The notes beneath the pieces are model-generated. The model was not told the origin of the DNA, ran no database searches, and was given only the letters and a program-made list of their open reading frames with translations. A DNA stretch of 64,000 nucleotides from Westiellopsis prolifica IICB1. Lineage in GTDB: Bacteria > Cyanobacteriota > Cyanobacteriia > Cyanobacteriales > Nostocaceae. Shown here one piece after another: positions 48,910-57,184 of the stretch (the first letter of the stretch is position 1; the number at the start of each line of letters is the position of its first letter). The position numbers and the translations under genes are program-made. Where the stretch lies: NCBI RefSeq assembly GCF_004323185.1, contig NZ_NAPS01000002.1, forward strand, positions 1,681,324 to 1,745,323. Reading direction: 5' to 3'.

Positions 48910-49284
48910 AATCTAACAAAAGTCCAATGACATAACCTTGTGCCTTTATTGGTTAGTGATTGTTTAGTTGTTTTATTCTATATCAATTTCAATTGATGAT
49001 GTATCAAAAACATGTCTTACATCAGGTCATGCAAATTGATTTTTTATTGTTTATGAGAAATCCGCGCTGAGGAGATCCCGGCGCTTCACCGTGGCAGTCG
49101 CAGAGGCTCGCGAATCACGTTCTGCCCGACCAGAGATCTCCGCCGCCAGTGTTTGGTTGGCCTCCTTCATTGCGGCTTAATCCATTGAACCCCACTATTG
49201 CCAACCGACCTCAGAAATCAGCCCGGTGGTTGCCCACCAGGCCGATGAAATAGCCGACCACCAAAATGGGCAGCAAATCAGCGA
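48910..49284. other. Left part of a G+C-rich island
   Basis: From about 49070 the base composition turns sharply G+C-rich compared with the surrounding AT-rich DNA. It carries one short frame (49051-49170) and, reading on the minus strand from the IS, a hydrophobic short stretch LLPILVVGYFIGLVGNHRADF ending at 49211 with no clear start codon. It ends at the CTAG target duplication of the IS. Confidence 0.5.
49051..49170 (-). CDS. Possible 39-aa ORF in the G+C-rich island
   Basis: MKEANQTLAAEISGRAERDS... ending in RRDLLSADFS. No known family. It has G+C-rich codon use unlike the flanking chromosome and charged, helical composition. It lacks a good ribosome-binding site (an AAGGAGG lies inside the frame). 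Kept because it is in line, on the same strand, with the two acidic/Arg-rich genes beyond the IS. Confidence 0.3.
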   Translation of the reverse strand: MKEANQTLAAEISGRAERDSRASATATVKRRDLLSADFS

Positions 49285-49288
49285 CTAG

Positions 49289-50748
49289 AACACCGATTCA
49301 GTAATCAGATAGAAGTAGAGGCAGGCTCAGTAGTATTGGTAAAAATTTTGGCAAGGACATGAAGAGTATGAACAACAGCTACACGACGAAGGTCAAATAA
49401 GTTTTTGCGAGAACCGACATAACGAGCCTGTTCACCTTGCCAATGACCGATATGGGATAAAGAATGCTCAACACAAACACGTTCACGGAGTTTGGCACGA
49501 CCAATAGGGGTTAATTGACGTTCTCGTAACTCTCGAAATAATTGTTCTTCTGGGTGAATCGAAATACTGCGTCCGCGTGGTGAGGTGGTGCAAGATTCCC
49601 TAAGAGGACAAGTTGCACAAAGCAATTGTGGAAATTGGACTTTACCACCCAAAGTAAAAGGTAAAGTTACCTGATTGGGACAACAAATAGTACCATTGTC
49701 CCAATCCAACACGAATGCAGTTTTCCCAAATTTTGTACCGTTGTGCACGACCCAAGCCTTACAGTATATACTCAGTTGCTCACTACGATTTTTAACGAAC
49801 GTGCTACTTAAGTAAGCTCGGTCAATATGCAATTCGGTAAGTTCAACATCTTGTGTTTGTAAGTCCTGAGTAATCGCATCGGTTACTGATGCTTCTGGGA
49901 CATTAGCTTTGGTAATACCAACAGCGCGAATCATTCCGTTGTCTAAATCTCGTAAAACATGACGTTTATAGCCATCAATTTTCTGGCTACGGCTTTTACG
50001 TCCATGTCTCATCTCTTCGTCTTCAACTGAAATACGTCGTTCTTTGGCAACACCAGAGCGCAGTTTCACCTCACCATTGGCATCAACTTCCACATCCTGT
50101 GTTTCGATTTGTCTTGCTGTCTCAAGAGTTGAACGAAGTAGTTCTCTCAATTAGTCTTCGGTCAAGTCCTTGGATAATTAGCGCCGTGCGAAATCTCGCC
50201 AGTGTTGCCTGAGAAAAGGGAGCTTGTTCGCAATCCATGCAATCTACTACCAACTGCCAACGCCTGTCCATGATCAATGCTTCAATTGCTTCCGCATCCG
50301 AGGCTCCTGTGTAGGCTTGCAAGATTGTTGTCAAAGCTAACTGTGCTGGTGGTACTGGTGGATGCCCTTTCCGAGAATCTGCGTACAGCCTACTCAGTTC
50401 CTCTTGAAATTGCTCATCAAATATTTGATGTCGGTATTGCCGCAAAAACACAAATAGCTTTGCTCTTTTGATGCGCTTGACGATTTTTTGCTCTTGAGCA
50501 TTAAGTTCGGTCGGTGGATGCCAATGGACTGGACGCATACGTATACTCTCGGTTTTTCATGCATCTGTATAACATCGAATATACCTGAAACATGAGCGCA
50601 CTTTTCCTTGAGAGTTGATCAAATCTCTATGTTCCATTACTAATAGCTACAATCATTACCTGATAAGATTTTGCTCTATTTTTACCTTCACCCTGTTACT
50701 CTATATGAGCTTGATTTGCTCTCGTTTCTCCATTACTGAATCGGTGTT
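49289..50748 (-). mobile_element. IS1182-family insertion sequence, decayed
   Basis: About 1,460 bp. The inverted ends AACACCGATTCAGTAAT (49289-49305) and ATTACTGAATCGGTGTT (50732-50748) are perfect. Each end is flanked by CTAG (49285-49288 and 50749-50752), consistent with a 4-bp target duplication. The target was a 12-bp palindrome GCGACTAGTCGC, which restores when one CTAG is removed. The transposase has an internal deletion, so the element should not move by itself. Confidence 0.85.
49305..50538 (-). pseudogene. IS1182-type transposase, internally deleted and frameshifted
   Basis: The N-terminal part (50538 down to 50122) has the DUF772-type domain: PPVPPAQLALTTILQAYTGASDAEAIEAL, then DRRWQLVVDC and PFSQATLARFRTALI. 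The C-terminal part (50150 down to 49305) has MRHGRKSRSQKIDGYKRHVLRDL, HIDRAYLSS with the second catalytic Asp, and C-x-x-C pairs before the C-terminal catalytic Glu region. The segment that carries the first catalytic Asp (a DSSP-type motif in this family) is missing, and the two parts are in different frames. Intact relatives are roughly 450-550 aa; this one totals about 410 in two frames. Confidence 0.85.
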
Positions 50749-51030
50749 CTAGTCGCGGAGCAGTTTGGTTAGAGCCAAGCGGCGGAGTCCGCGGCGACGC
50801 AGGGCACGGCGACCGATTAACAGGCGCACAAGTCGGTCGTCGTCGCCCTCAATGTCGTCTTCATCCTCGTCCTCATCACCCCGCTCGCGAAGCAATTCGG
50901 TCACAAGCAAGCGGCGGAGTCCGCGGCGACGTAGGGCGCGGCGACCAATTAACAAGCGCAGTGCATCCCCGTTCTCGCCACCGCCCTCGATCTCATCTCT
51001 CAACTCGTCTCTCAATTTAGTTTCCAACAT
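50749..51030 (-). CDS. Acidic/Arg-Leu-rich repeat protein, function unknown
   Basis: 93 aa from the ATG at 51030, preceded by GGAGGGTGAA. Two copies of an LLIGRRALRRRGLRRL unit (about residues 26-41 and 70-85) separated by an acidic linker DEDEDEDDIEGDDD. Each basic unit could form an amphipathic or membrane-binding helix. The start lies within a few bases of the stop of the upstream gene, so the two are co-translated. Its stop codon TAG falls inside the CTAG target duplicated by the IS, so the insertion left the protein intact. No family is known to me. Bases are G+C-rich, which suggests acquisition from outside. Confidence 0.6.
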   Translation of the reverse strand: MLETKLRDELRDEIEGGGENGDALRLLIGRRALRRRGLRRLLVTELLRERGDEDEDEDDIEGDDDRLVRLLIGRRALRRRGLRRLALTKLLRD

Positions 51031-51041
51031 TTCACCCTCCA

Positions 51042-51473
51042 TTAGCTATATTTAGGGATTTTGGTTTTCTCCTTGCCAAACAGTCGGTGGAGAAGTTGGT
51101 GGCGAAGCAGTCGGCGCAGAACTAGTTGACGTATTAATCGACGGCGCAACCGACTCACAACAGCCCCGCGTCTGGGTGTGAAGAACCCGGTTATGAGAAG
51201 TCCCCGAAGGACTCTCTCCTCATCGTCGTCCTCATCGTCCTCATCGTCCTCATCAAGCGCACTAGCGACGCCGGCCTCAAAGGCTGTCTCAAGAGCAATC
51301 TCAATTTCCTCTACCTCATCCTCGCCGGCCAGCTTCGCACACTCTTCCTCTGAGAGTTCTTCACGCTCTCCGTCCTTATCGACCTTCTCGACCTTGACGA
51401 TTTCGTGGGTCCCTGCGTTGATCGTCATCACCAGCTGCTCGGTCTGTTTCGATCTGGCTGTATTTTCGACCAT
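51042..51473 (-). CDS. Acidic N-domain plus Arg/Leu-rich C-terminal tail, function unknown
   Basis: 143 aa. The N-terminal part (about 1-60: LVMTINAGTHEIVKVEKVDKDGEREELSEEECAKLAGED) looks like a small folded domain. Then come a helical acidic segment EVEEIEIALETAFEAGVASALDEDD with an Asp/Glu tract, and a basic tail VLRGLLITGFFTPRRGAVVSRLRRRLIRQLVLRRLL. The acid-then-Arg/Leu layout matches the downstream 93-aa protein, so both probably belong to one system. The stop codon overlaps a possible start of the next gene by one base (TAATG). No ribosome-binding site is clear. Not recognised. Confidence 0.6.
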   Translation of the reverse strand: MVENTARSKQTEQLVMTINAGTHEIVKVEKVDKDGEREELSEEECAKLAGEDEVEEIEIALETAFEAGVASALDEDDEDDEDDDEERVLRGLLITGFFTPRRGAVVSRLRRRLIRQLVLRRLLRHQLLHRLFGKEKTKIPKYS

Positions 51474-52390
51474 AGGTATTGTTAATATGTCACTAAACTC
51501 AGATTGTCAGGGCATGAGAATCATTGGAACAGAAAACCGAGTTAAGCTTAAAAGTCTTATCGCCTCAGAAGGTAACCCACCCCTTAAAAGAGTGGAATTG
51601 AAACAAGAGGTTTTTATACCTTGCTATTGCGCTATCTTGGTATAATCATCGCTTTAAACCGAAAACTAGGCTTTAGACTCAAAACTAAAGTCTTGATTGA
51701 CACGCTTAACCTTCTGGTTTCTGCCCTCGATTCTCTTGCCTTTCTTTAGTAAATAACTTAAAAAAAATTTTTTCTCTATCTAACGAGATAGAGTTTGCTA
51801 CTTTTTGTATAAGTTTATTCAATGAATCACTTTTCCCTTATTTGTTATGAAGCTTCCTTGTTGGAGGGGTTTATTATTTGCCGTGCGACTGGTCATTGGG
51901 CATTGATGATGTAATCGCGCTACTGTTTTTCGCGTCTGGTCACGACCTCAGTTATCAAGTCCGCCTTCATGTTCAAATACCAGTCGCAGAAGCTGTTGTT
52001 AAAGATAAAAAACAAAGGCTCACAGACAATTAGAAGGGAAAATGTGAATCCCAAGAATTTGGGCATTTTGTTAATGACAATTCGTCACTAACAGAGCGTC
52101 AAGTTATCCCAAAGCGCGATCGCCCCATCGCGCCCAACCACATTCACCACGCACCATAAACTATTGGACTTTGGACAAAAAAGTCACGGTATAGGAGAAA
52201 CGAGGATGTCTTTAGATCTGCTCGGAATCGTCGTTTGTGCTGTTTTGGGGACTGTCAACCAATTAACTTAATGCTACCCACGCACTTGTGTGAAGTTACT
52301 TTTTCCGGGATGAACTAGAGCCTTTGTTACCCAAAATGTTCTAGAGTGAAGATTGCATTGTGTATAGTTTTGAGCTTGACGAAATCACCT
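51474..52390. other. Spacer with short repeats and one small ORF
   Basis: No large gene. The region from 51480 to 51650 includes a single CCACC...GTGGAATTGAAAC stretch that resembles the end of a CRISPR repeat but is not repeated. After about 51660 it returns to AT-rich DNA with fragments of dispersed repeats (GGCTTTAGACTCAAAACTAAA near 51670, CATTGGGCATTG near 51893). A 21-codon ORF lies at 52206-52271. Confidence 0.5.
52206..52271 (+). CDS. Possible 21-aa hydrophobic peptide
   Basis: MSLDLLGIVVCAVLGTVNQLT, a single predicted membrane helix. It is preceded by a strong ribosome-binding site (AGGAGAAACGAGG) and by TTGGACTTTGGACA that could serve as a -35 region. The length is within the range of small photosynthetic membrane peptides, but I do not recognise it as any of them. 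It could also be the 5' stump of a truncated gene. Confidence 0.35.
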   Translation: MSLDLLGIVVCAVLGTVNQLT

Positions 52391-53116
52391 GTGCGGAAAA
52401 TAGTAATTGCCGGAAACTGGAAAATGTACAAAACTCAGGCAGAGTCCCAAGAGTTTTTACAAGAATTTCTGCCTGCTTTAGAAGAGACTCCCCAAGGCAG
52501 AGAAGTGGTGTTGTGCGTCCCCTTCACTGATTTAAATATTTTATCTAAGAGTTTGCATGGTAGCCGTGTACAACTGGGGGCGCAAAATGTCCATTGGGAA
52601 GAAAGTGGTGCCTATACGGGTGAAATTTCCGGGCCGATGTTACAAGAAGTAGGAATACGCTATGTAATTGTCGGTCATAGTGAACGACGGCAGTATTTTG
52701 GGGAAACGGATGACACCGTCAATTTACGCCTCAAAGCTGCTCAAAAGAATGGTTTGACCCCAATTTTGTGTGTAGGCGAAACAAAGCAACAACGAGATGC
52801 GGGAGAAACAGAATCGCTAATTATTAGCCAGCTAGAAAAAGGTCTAGTGAATGTTGATCAGACAAATTTAGTCATTGCTTACGAACCGATTTGGGCAATT
52901 GGTACTGGTGATACCTGTGAAACCAATGAAGCCAATCGCGTTATCGGCGTCATTCGCAAGCAATTAAAAAATCCTGATGTCCCAATTCAGTATGGCGGTT
53001 CAGTCAAACCGAATAATATTGATGAAATTATGACCCAGCCAGAAATTGATGGCGTGTTAGTGGGAGGAGCAAGTTTAGAACCTGCAAGTTTTTCCCGGAT
53101 TGTGAATTATAAGTGA
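52391..53116 (+). CDS. tpiA: Triosephosphate isomerase
   Basis: 241 aa from the GTG at 52391 ([13 protein letters not shown]), which fits the family start; an upstream ATG at 52346 would add 15 unconserved residues. Active-site Lys in GNWKMYK, His in [13 protein letters not shown], Glu in [13 protein letters not shown], and the phosphate-binding YGGSVKPNN and GVLVGGASL. It interconverts dihydroxyacetone phosphate and glyceraldehyde 3-phosphate in the Calvin cycle and glycolysis. folP follows 43 bp later. Confidence 0.95.
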   Translation: MRKIVIAGNWKMYKTQAESQEFLQEFLPALEETPQGREVVLCVPFTDLNILSKSLHGSRVQLGAQNVHWEESGAYTGEISGPMLQEVGIRYVIVGHSERRQYFGETDDTVNLRLKAAQKNGLTPILCVGETKQQRDAGETESLIISQLEKGLVNVDQTNLVIAYEPIWAIGTGDTCETNEANRVIGVIRKQLKNPDVPIQYGGSVKPNNIDEIMTQPEIDGVLVGGASLEPASFSRIVNYK

Positions 53117-53159
53117 ATTACAAATAATTTGGTGGGCAATGCCCACCTACCCTGTGGAG

Positions 53160-54020
53160 ATGATAAGCAACTTAATTATTCGCGATCGCGCCTTTGAATG
53201 GGGACAGCGAACTTATTTGATGGGTGTGTTAAATGTCACCCCTGACAGTTTTAGTGATGGTGGGGAATTTAATGCGATCGCTACTGCTTTGGCACAGGCG
53301 CAGGCACTCCAAGCCGCTGGAGCTGATATTATTGATATTGGTGGTCAATCAACCCGACCAGGAGCAGAGCAAATTTCAACAACTGAGGAACTTGACCGTG
53401 TTTTACCTGTATTGCAGGTATTACGTCCAGAAATTTCCGTACCAATTTCTGTAGATACGACACGCTCTGAAGTGGCGATCGCTGCGGTCAAAGCCGGTGC
53501 AGATATAGTTAATGACATTTCTGGAGGCATGTTTGACCCACAAATGTTACCTTCTGTAGCAAAATTGGGTGTGCCTATTATTTTAATGCATATCCGTGGA
53601 AACCCGCAAGATATGCAAAAAATGACTGATTATCAAGATTTGATGGGTGAAATTTGTCATTTCTTATCAGAACGAATTGCAGCAGCAATAGCCGCAGGTA
53701 TTAATCAAGCACAAATTATTATTGATCCTGGCATTGGTTTTGCCAAGAACTACGAGCAAAATTTAGAAATTTTTCGCCGCTTGCCAGAACTAAAGAAGCT
53801 CAATTGCCCTATTTTGGTAGGGCCATCGCGTAAAAGTTTTATTGGTCGCATTTTAGACCAACCAGACCCAAAAGCCCGTATCTGGGGAACGGCTGCGGCG
53901 TGTTGTGCTGCAATCTTTACAGGAGCCGATATCCTGCGGGTTCACGATGTCAAACAAATGCATGATGTTTGCTTAGTTACAGATGCAATTTTTCGACAGT
54001 CATCCGATTTTAGATTTTAG
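53160..54020 (+). CDS. folP: Dihydropteroate synthase
   Basis: 286 aa from the ATG at 53160 (MISNLIIRDRAFEWGQRTYLMG); a start at 53139 is possible. TIM barrel with LMGVLNVTPDSFSDGG, IIDIGGQSTRPGA, VPISVDTTRSEVA, NDISGG, IIDPGIGFAKN and GPSRKSFIG, all diagnostic. It joins p-aminobenzoate to the pterin pyrophosphate in folate synthesis. Close to tpiA on the same strand, a common cyanobacterial pair that is likely one transcript. Confidence 0.95.
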   Translation: MISNLIIRDRAFEWGQRTYLMGVLNVTPDSFSDGGEFNAIATALAQAQALQAAGADIIDIGGQSTRPGAEQISTTEELDRVLPVLQVLRPEISVPISVDTTRSEVAIAAVKAGADIVNDISGGMFDPQMLPSVAKLGVPIILMHIRGNPQDMQKMTDYQDLMGEICHFLSERIAAAIAAGINQAQIIIDPGIGFAKNYEQNLEIFRRLPELKKLNCPILVGPSRKSFIGRILDQPDPKARIWGTAAACCAAIFTGADILRVHDVKQMHDVCLVTDAIFRQSSDFRF

Positions 54021-54102
54021 ATTACTCTTTGAGAAGCCGAAGAAGGCGCGTCTATGGATTTTGGATTTTGGATTGACAAATGACAAATGACAAATGACCT
54101 TG

Positions 54103-54942
54103 TTACAAAGAACCATTCTCTGATTTCTTGTTATTACCTTCTTGAGATATTGTCTCTGAGATCAGATCCATCATATCAGCCGATTTTCCAGGGTCTACAA
54201 ACACGACTTTAGCATTTTCACTTTCACCTAGTTTGTAGCTGGCATTAATATAATCCTGTGCTACAAGATACCGCAGAATATCCTTGCTTTCGGAGCTAGT
54301 ACGTAACGCTTCCGAAATGATTTCCATCGATCTCTTAGTTCCTTCTGCTTTTTTAACTGCGGCTTGTCGTTCTCCTTCTGCTTCTAAAATAGCAGCACGA
54401 CTTTTAATTTCAGCAGCTCGCTGCTCTTCCATCGACTTTCGTACACTTTCGGGTAAGGTAATACTTTGAATATCTACACGAATAACTTCTACTCCCCACT
54501 TTGGTGTGATTGCATTTAAAGCATCTAGTATGGCTTTATCCATATCACTACGGGAGACATTCGTTTCTTCCAAGGTGTGTTGAGCCAGGATTTCTCTGAT
54601 AGTGGTTGTAGACAATTGTGTCAAGGCGCTTTGCAAGTCTTCTATCTCGTAATAACTTCTTTTGATATCTTGAATATGCCAGAACACCACTGCATCAATT
54701 TCGACGTAGATATTATCTTTAGTGATAATGTTTTGAGGTTTGATGTCTAAAATTTGTTCTCTTTTCGTATCTTCCATTACTATTTGATCTAGCAAAGGAA
54801 TAATAAAGTTTAGTCCTGGGTCGAGTTTGCGATGATACTTGCCCAAACGCTCCACCAAAGCTTCATTTCCTTCATTAATTAGTTTGGCAGAGCCTAAAGC
54901 ATAGCCTATAAGGACTAAAACTATAGCAATAATTGGTTCCAT
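54103..54942 (-). CDS. Stomatin/SPFH-domain membrane protein
   Basis: 279 aa. An N-terminal membrane hairpin (EPIIAIVLVLIGYALGSAKLI) is followed by an SPFH domain (NEGNEALVERLGKYHRKLDPGLNFIIPLLDQIVMEDTKREQILDIKPQNIITKDN) and a helical part AEIKSRAAILEAEGERQAAVKKAEG typical of stomatin-like proteins. Forms ring-like oligomers at the membrane that organise microdomains or modulate proteases. The partner NfeD-type gene is not adjacent. Confidence 0.88.
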   Translation of the reverse strand: MEPIIAIVLVLIGYALGSAKLINEGNEALVERLGKYHRKLDPGLNFIIPLLDQIVMEDTKREQILDIKPQNIITKDNIYVEIDAVVFWHIQDIKRSYYEIEDLQSALTQLSTTTIREILAQHTLEETNVSRSDMDKAILDALNAITPKWGVEVIRVDIQSITLPESVRKSMEEQRAAEIKSRAAILEAEGERQAAVKKAEGTKRSMEIISEALRTSSESKDILRYLVAQDYINASYKLGESENAKVVFVDPGKSADMMDLISETISQEGNNKKSENGSL

Positions 54943-55290
54943 ACATGCTCCTGATTCAGCTTTGAGGGAATTTACTTTTTACTTTAAGGACTTAATTTTA
55001 GTCTGTCCTAATTTTTTGTGTTTATAGTTTGAATATAGTCATTAAAGCCAAGCACTAGAGAGCGAAGGCTTTCGATAAGTTCTTATCACAACTAGCGCGT
55101 TCAGACAATACCTCTAGGAGTAGGCAAGGCTATTAAAGCACTTTCACAGCCATAGTTGCAAGCGCTAATTTGTGATTAAATTTAACGTGGGTTCGGTAGA
55201 TTTGATGAGCAACAACATCTCGCCTCAAATAAATAGCTGGCTCATAGCTAAAACCCCCTTCAAGTGGCTTAAAGGGCTGATTTATTCAGT
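54943..55290. other. Spacer with dispersed repeats
   Basis: No gene. It includes a GGGTTCGGTAGATTTGATGA plus CCTCAAATAAATAG fragment shared with the spacers at 23424-23465 and 47950. Confidence 0.55.
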
Positions 55291-57039
55291 CTACTTTGTT
55301 TGAAGGTTTGCGTCTGTTGCTCCCTTTCTCCTTTCCCCTTTCTCCGATCCCCGTACTCTATGAGAAGCCGCTGACGCGTCTACGCGTAGCGTCTCCTCTG
55401 GAGAATCCCCTTTTACCCAAGGTTTGAGATTTTCTGGTAATTCTGAAACAAGACTCAAGGGTAGAGAGGATGTAGAAAAAGATTGAGCATAAGCTGGTGT
55501 CAGAAACGGTTGATAAGTTTTGGCTTCTGATGTCTGTTGTTTGATAAATGCCAAACTTACACCTTGTAGCAACTGACGTAAGGCTTTAGTTTGTTCACCC
55601 CGTAGTTCTTTGACAATAGTAGTAGTATCACTGGACTGGTAGTTAGGATCGCTAATACTCAAGTGCGTACCACCAACAGCACTGAGTAAATATTTTTCGC
55701 CTCCTAAGTTGCTAAAAGGTGTAATTTGATGCTTGAGAGCGGGAGTGAGAGGATCTTCAGTTCCAGTTAATATTAGAACTGGTTTTTTGACTCTAGATAA
55801 CCCGTTTCGATCAAACAGATCACCAATTAGAGGGTTAAGAGCGATCGCACTTTTAACTCTTTCATCTTTGAGTTGAAGTTTTCGTTCTGGTAAAGAAGCT
55901 GCTGCACACTGTAACCAATCACCAGCAGCTTGACCAATACCTAAAGAATTTTTACAGAATTGCCGCAATTGTTGCAAGTCAACTTCTGCTCCTAGTAAAG
56001 CTAAAGCAGTATAACCACCCAAAGAATGACCAATCACAGTCACTTGATTTGTATTGAATTCTCCTTGTAGCTGTCCTGGTTGGTTATTTAGTTTTGCTAG
56101 TTCGTTGAGTGCAAAGCTGATATCCTTGGGTCGGTCAATAAATTCAGTTGCAGGTAATAATCTGTTGAGGTTAGCTTGATTTGAGGCTCTACTAATAGCA
56201 GTGACGTTGCTACCTGGATGTTCAATTGCAGCGACAGTAATCCCGTAGGAAGCAAGATGATGAGCTAAGTACTTCAAAAATTGACGATTTGCTCCAAATC
56301 CGTGAGAAATTACAACCATTGGATTTTGGGCATTGTCATCACTCCAATAAATATCTACGGGTATAATACGATTTCTTTGTCGGTCTTGGAGAGTAAATGT
56401 CTGTTGCTGGACTGTTTGTTTCCCAGGAGTTGCAGGATTAAACTTAGTTGGTAATAATATGCTATTTTTAGCAGCTTCTTGCCGTGATAATACTGACCCA
56501 AAAAGTTGACTTTGCCAGTAGTTCGGGTTTAATTCCAACGCCACAGAAACTGCTTCCGAGGCATCTACTGTTACATTTTGTTCTGGGTATGCCCGTAAAA
56601 ATCCTAATGCACTCAAACCATTGACTTGCCGCAGTGCTAAATTGAGGGTTGCTTGGAGACTTTCAGCACTACTACCTGGTATAATTGCTGACAGAGATGA
56701 AATAAATTGTTTACCTGCTGGGTTTTGCTTTAATTCTTCAACGAATTTGTCAGCAACAGCTGGATTTATTTCTAAACGTTTTGTCAGTAATTCTCTAATT
56801 TGGGGTGTGAGTATTGATGAAAATATTTGCAAATTGTCTGGTAGATTTCCAGTTTTGGCAAATTTTTCTAAATCCGCGATCGCTACTGACTGTTGAAATG
56901 GCCCTAAGCGAATAGTAACTGTTTCTGCTGCAAAAGTTGCAGGAATTGCTGTACCCCAACTCAAAGCCAGAGTTAGGGTACAAAGTAATGAATGTTTCCA
57001 GGATTTATGACGTCGCTGTCTGCCAAGCTGAAATTGCAT
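55291..57039 (-). CDS. Secreted DUF1400-alpha/beta hydrolase
   Basis: 582 aa from the ATG at 57039 (a GTG at 57048 is possible). Signal peptide LLCTLTLALSWGTAIPATFA, then a DUF1400 domain (VTIRLGPFQQSVAIADLEKFAKTGNLP... ITPQIRELL), and an alpha/beta-hydrolase core with the nucleophile elbow VTVIGHSLGGYTALALLG, preceded by VVISHGFGANRQFLKYLAHHLASYG and followed by VLILTGTEDPLTPALK (catalytic Asp region) and GGTHLSI (His). A lipase/esterase-type enzyme outside the plasma membrane. The C-terminal 25 residues are Arg/Ser-rich and overlap repeat DNA (GACGCGTCTACGCGTAGCG). Confidence 0.85.
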   Translation of the reverse strand: MQFQLGRQRRHKSWKHSLLCTLTLALSWGTAIPATFAAETVTIRLGPFQQSVAIADLEKFAKTGNLPDNLQIFSSILTPQIRELLTKRLEINPAVADKFVEELKQNPAGKQFISSLSAIIPGSSAESLQATLNLALRQVNGLSALGFLRAYPEQNVTVDASEAVSVALELNPNYWQSQLFGSVLSRQEAAKNSILLPTKFNPATPGKQTVQQQTFTLQDRQRNRIIPVDIYWSDDNAQNPMVVISHGFGANRQFLKYLAHHLASYGITVAAIEHPGSNVTAISRASNQANLNRLLPATEFIDRPKDISFALNELAKLNNQPGQLQGEFNTNQVTVIGHSLGGYTALALLGAEVDLQQLRQFCKNSLGIGQAAGDWLQCAAASLPERKLQLKDERVKSAIALNPLIGDLFDRNGLSRVKKPVLILTGTEDPLTPALKHQITPFSNLGGEKYLLSAVGGTHLSISDPNYQSSDTTTIVKELRGEQTKALRQLLQGVSLAFIKQQTSEAKTYQPFLTPAYAQSFSTSSLPLSLVSELPENLKPWVKGDSPEETLRVDASAASHRVRGSEKGERRKGATDANLQTK

Positions 57040-57184
57040 ATTAACCACTAGTTATAGTTATCAGTTATCAGTTACCAGGTATATGGTAGAGAATTTGGAC
57101 TTGTCACTACAACTTTCTAGGAATTGATGTAGGGCTTAGACTCAGTAATAAAACTGATAACTGTTAACTGGTAACTGTTAACTG

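Noticed and set aside
49211..49280. C terminus of a membrane protein cut by the IS
   Set aside because: When the IS is removed, the upstream sequence in this frame overlaps the intact 93-aa gene in another frame and gives no sensible protein, so the hydrophobic stretch may be chance.
51570..51605. CCACC...GTGGAATTGAAAC as a CRISPR repeat
   Set aside because: Only one copy is seen, with no spaced array and no cas genes. The resemblance is limited to the ATTGAAAC end.
51178..51645. Ser/Arg-rich plus-strand frame opposite the acidic protein gene
   Set aside because: The Ser run is the antisense of the Asp/Glu tract. The minus-strand frames have the better start signals and the coupled arrangement.
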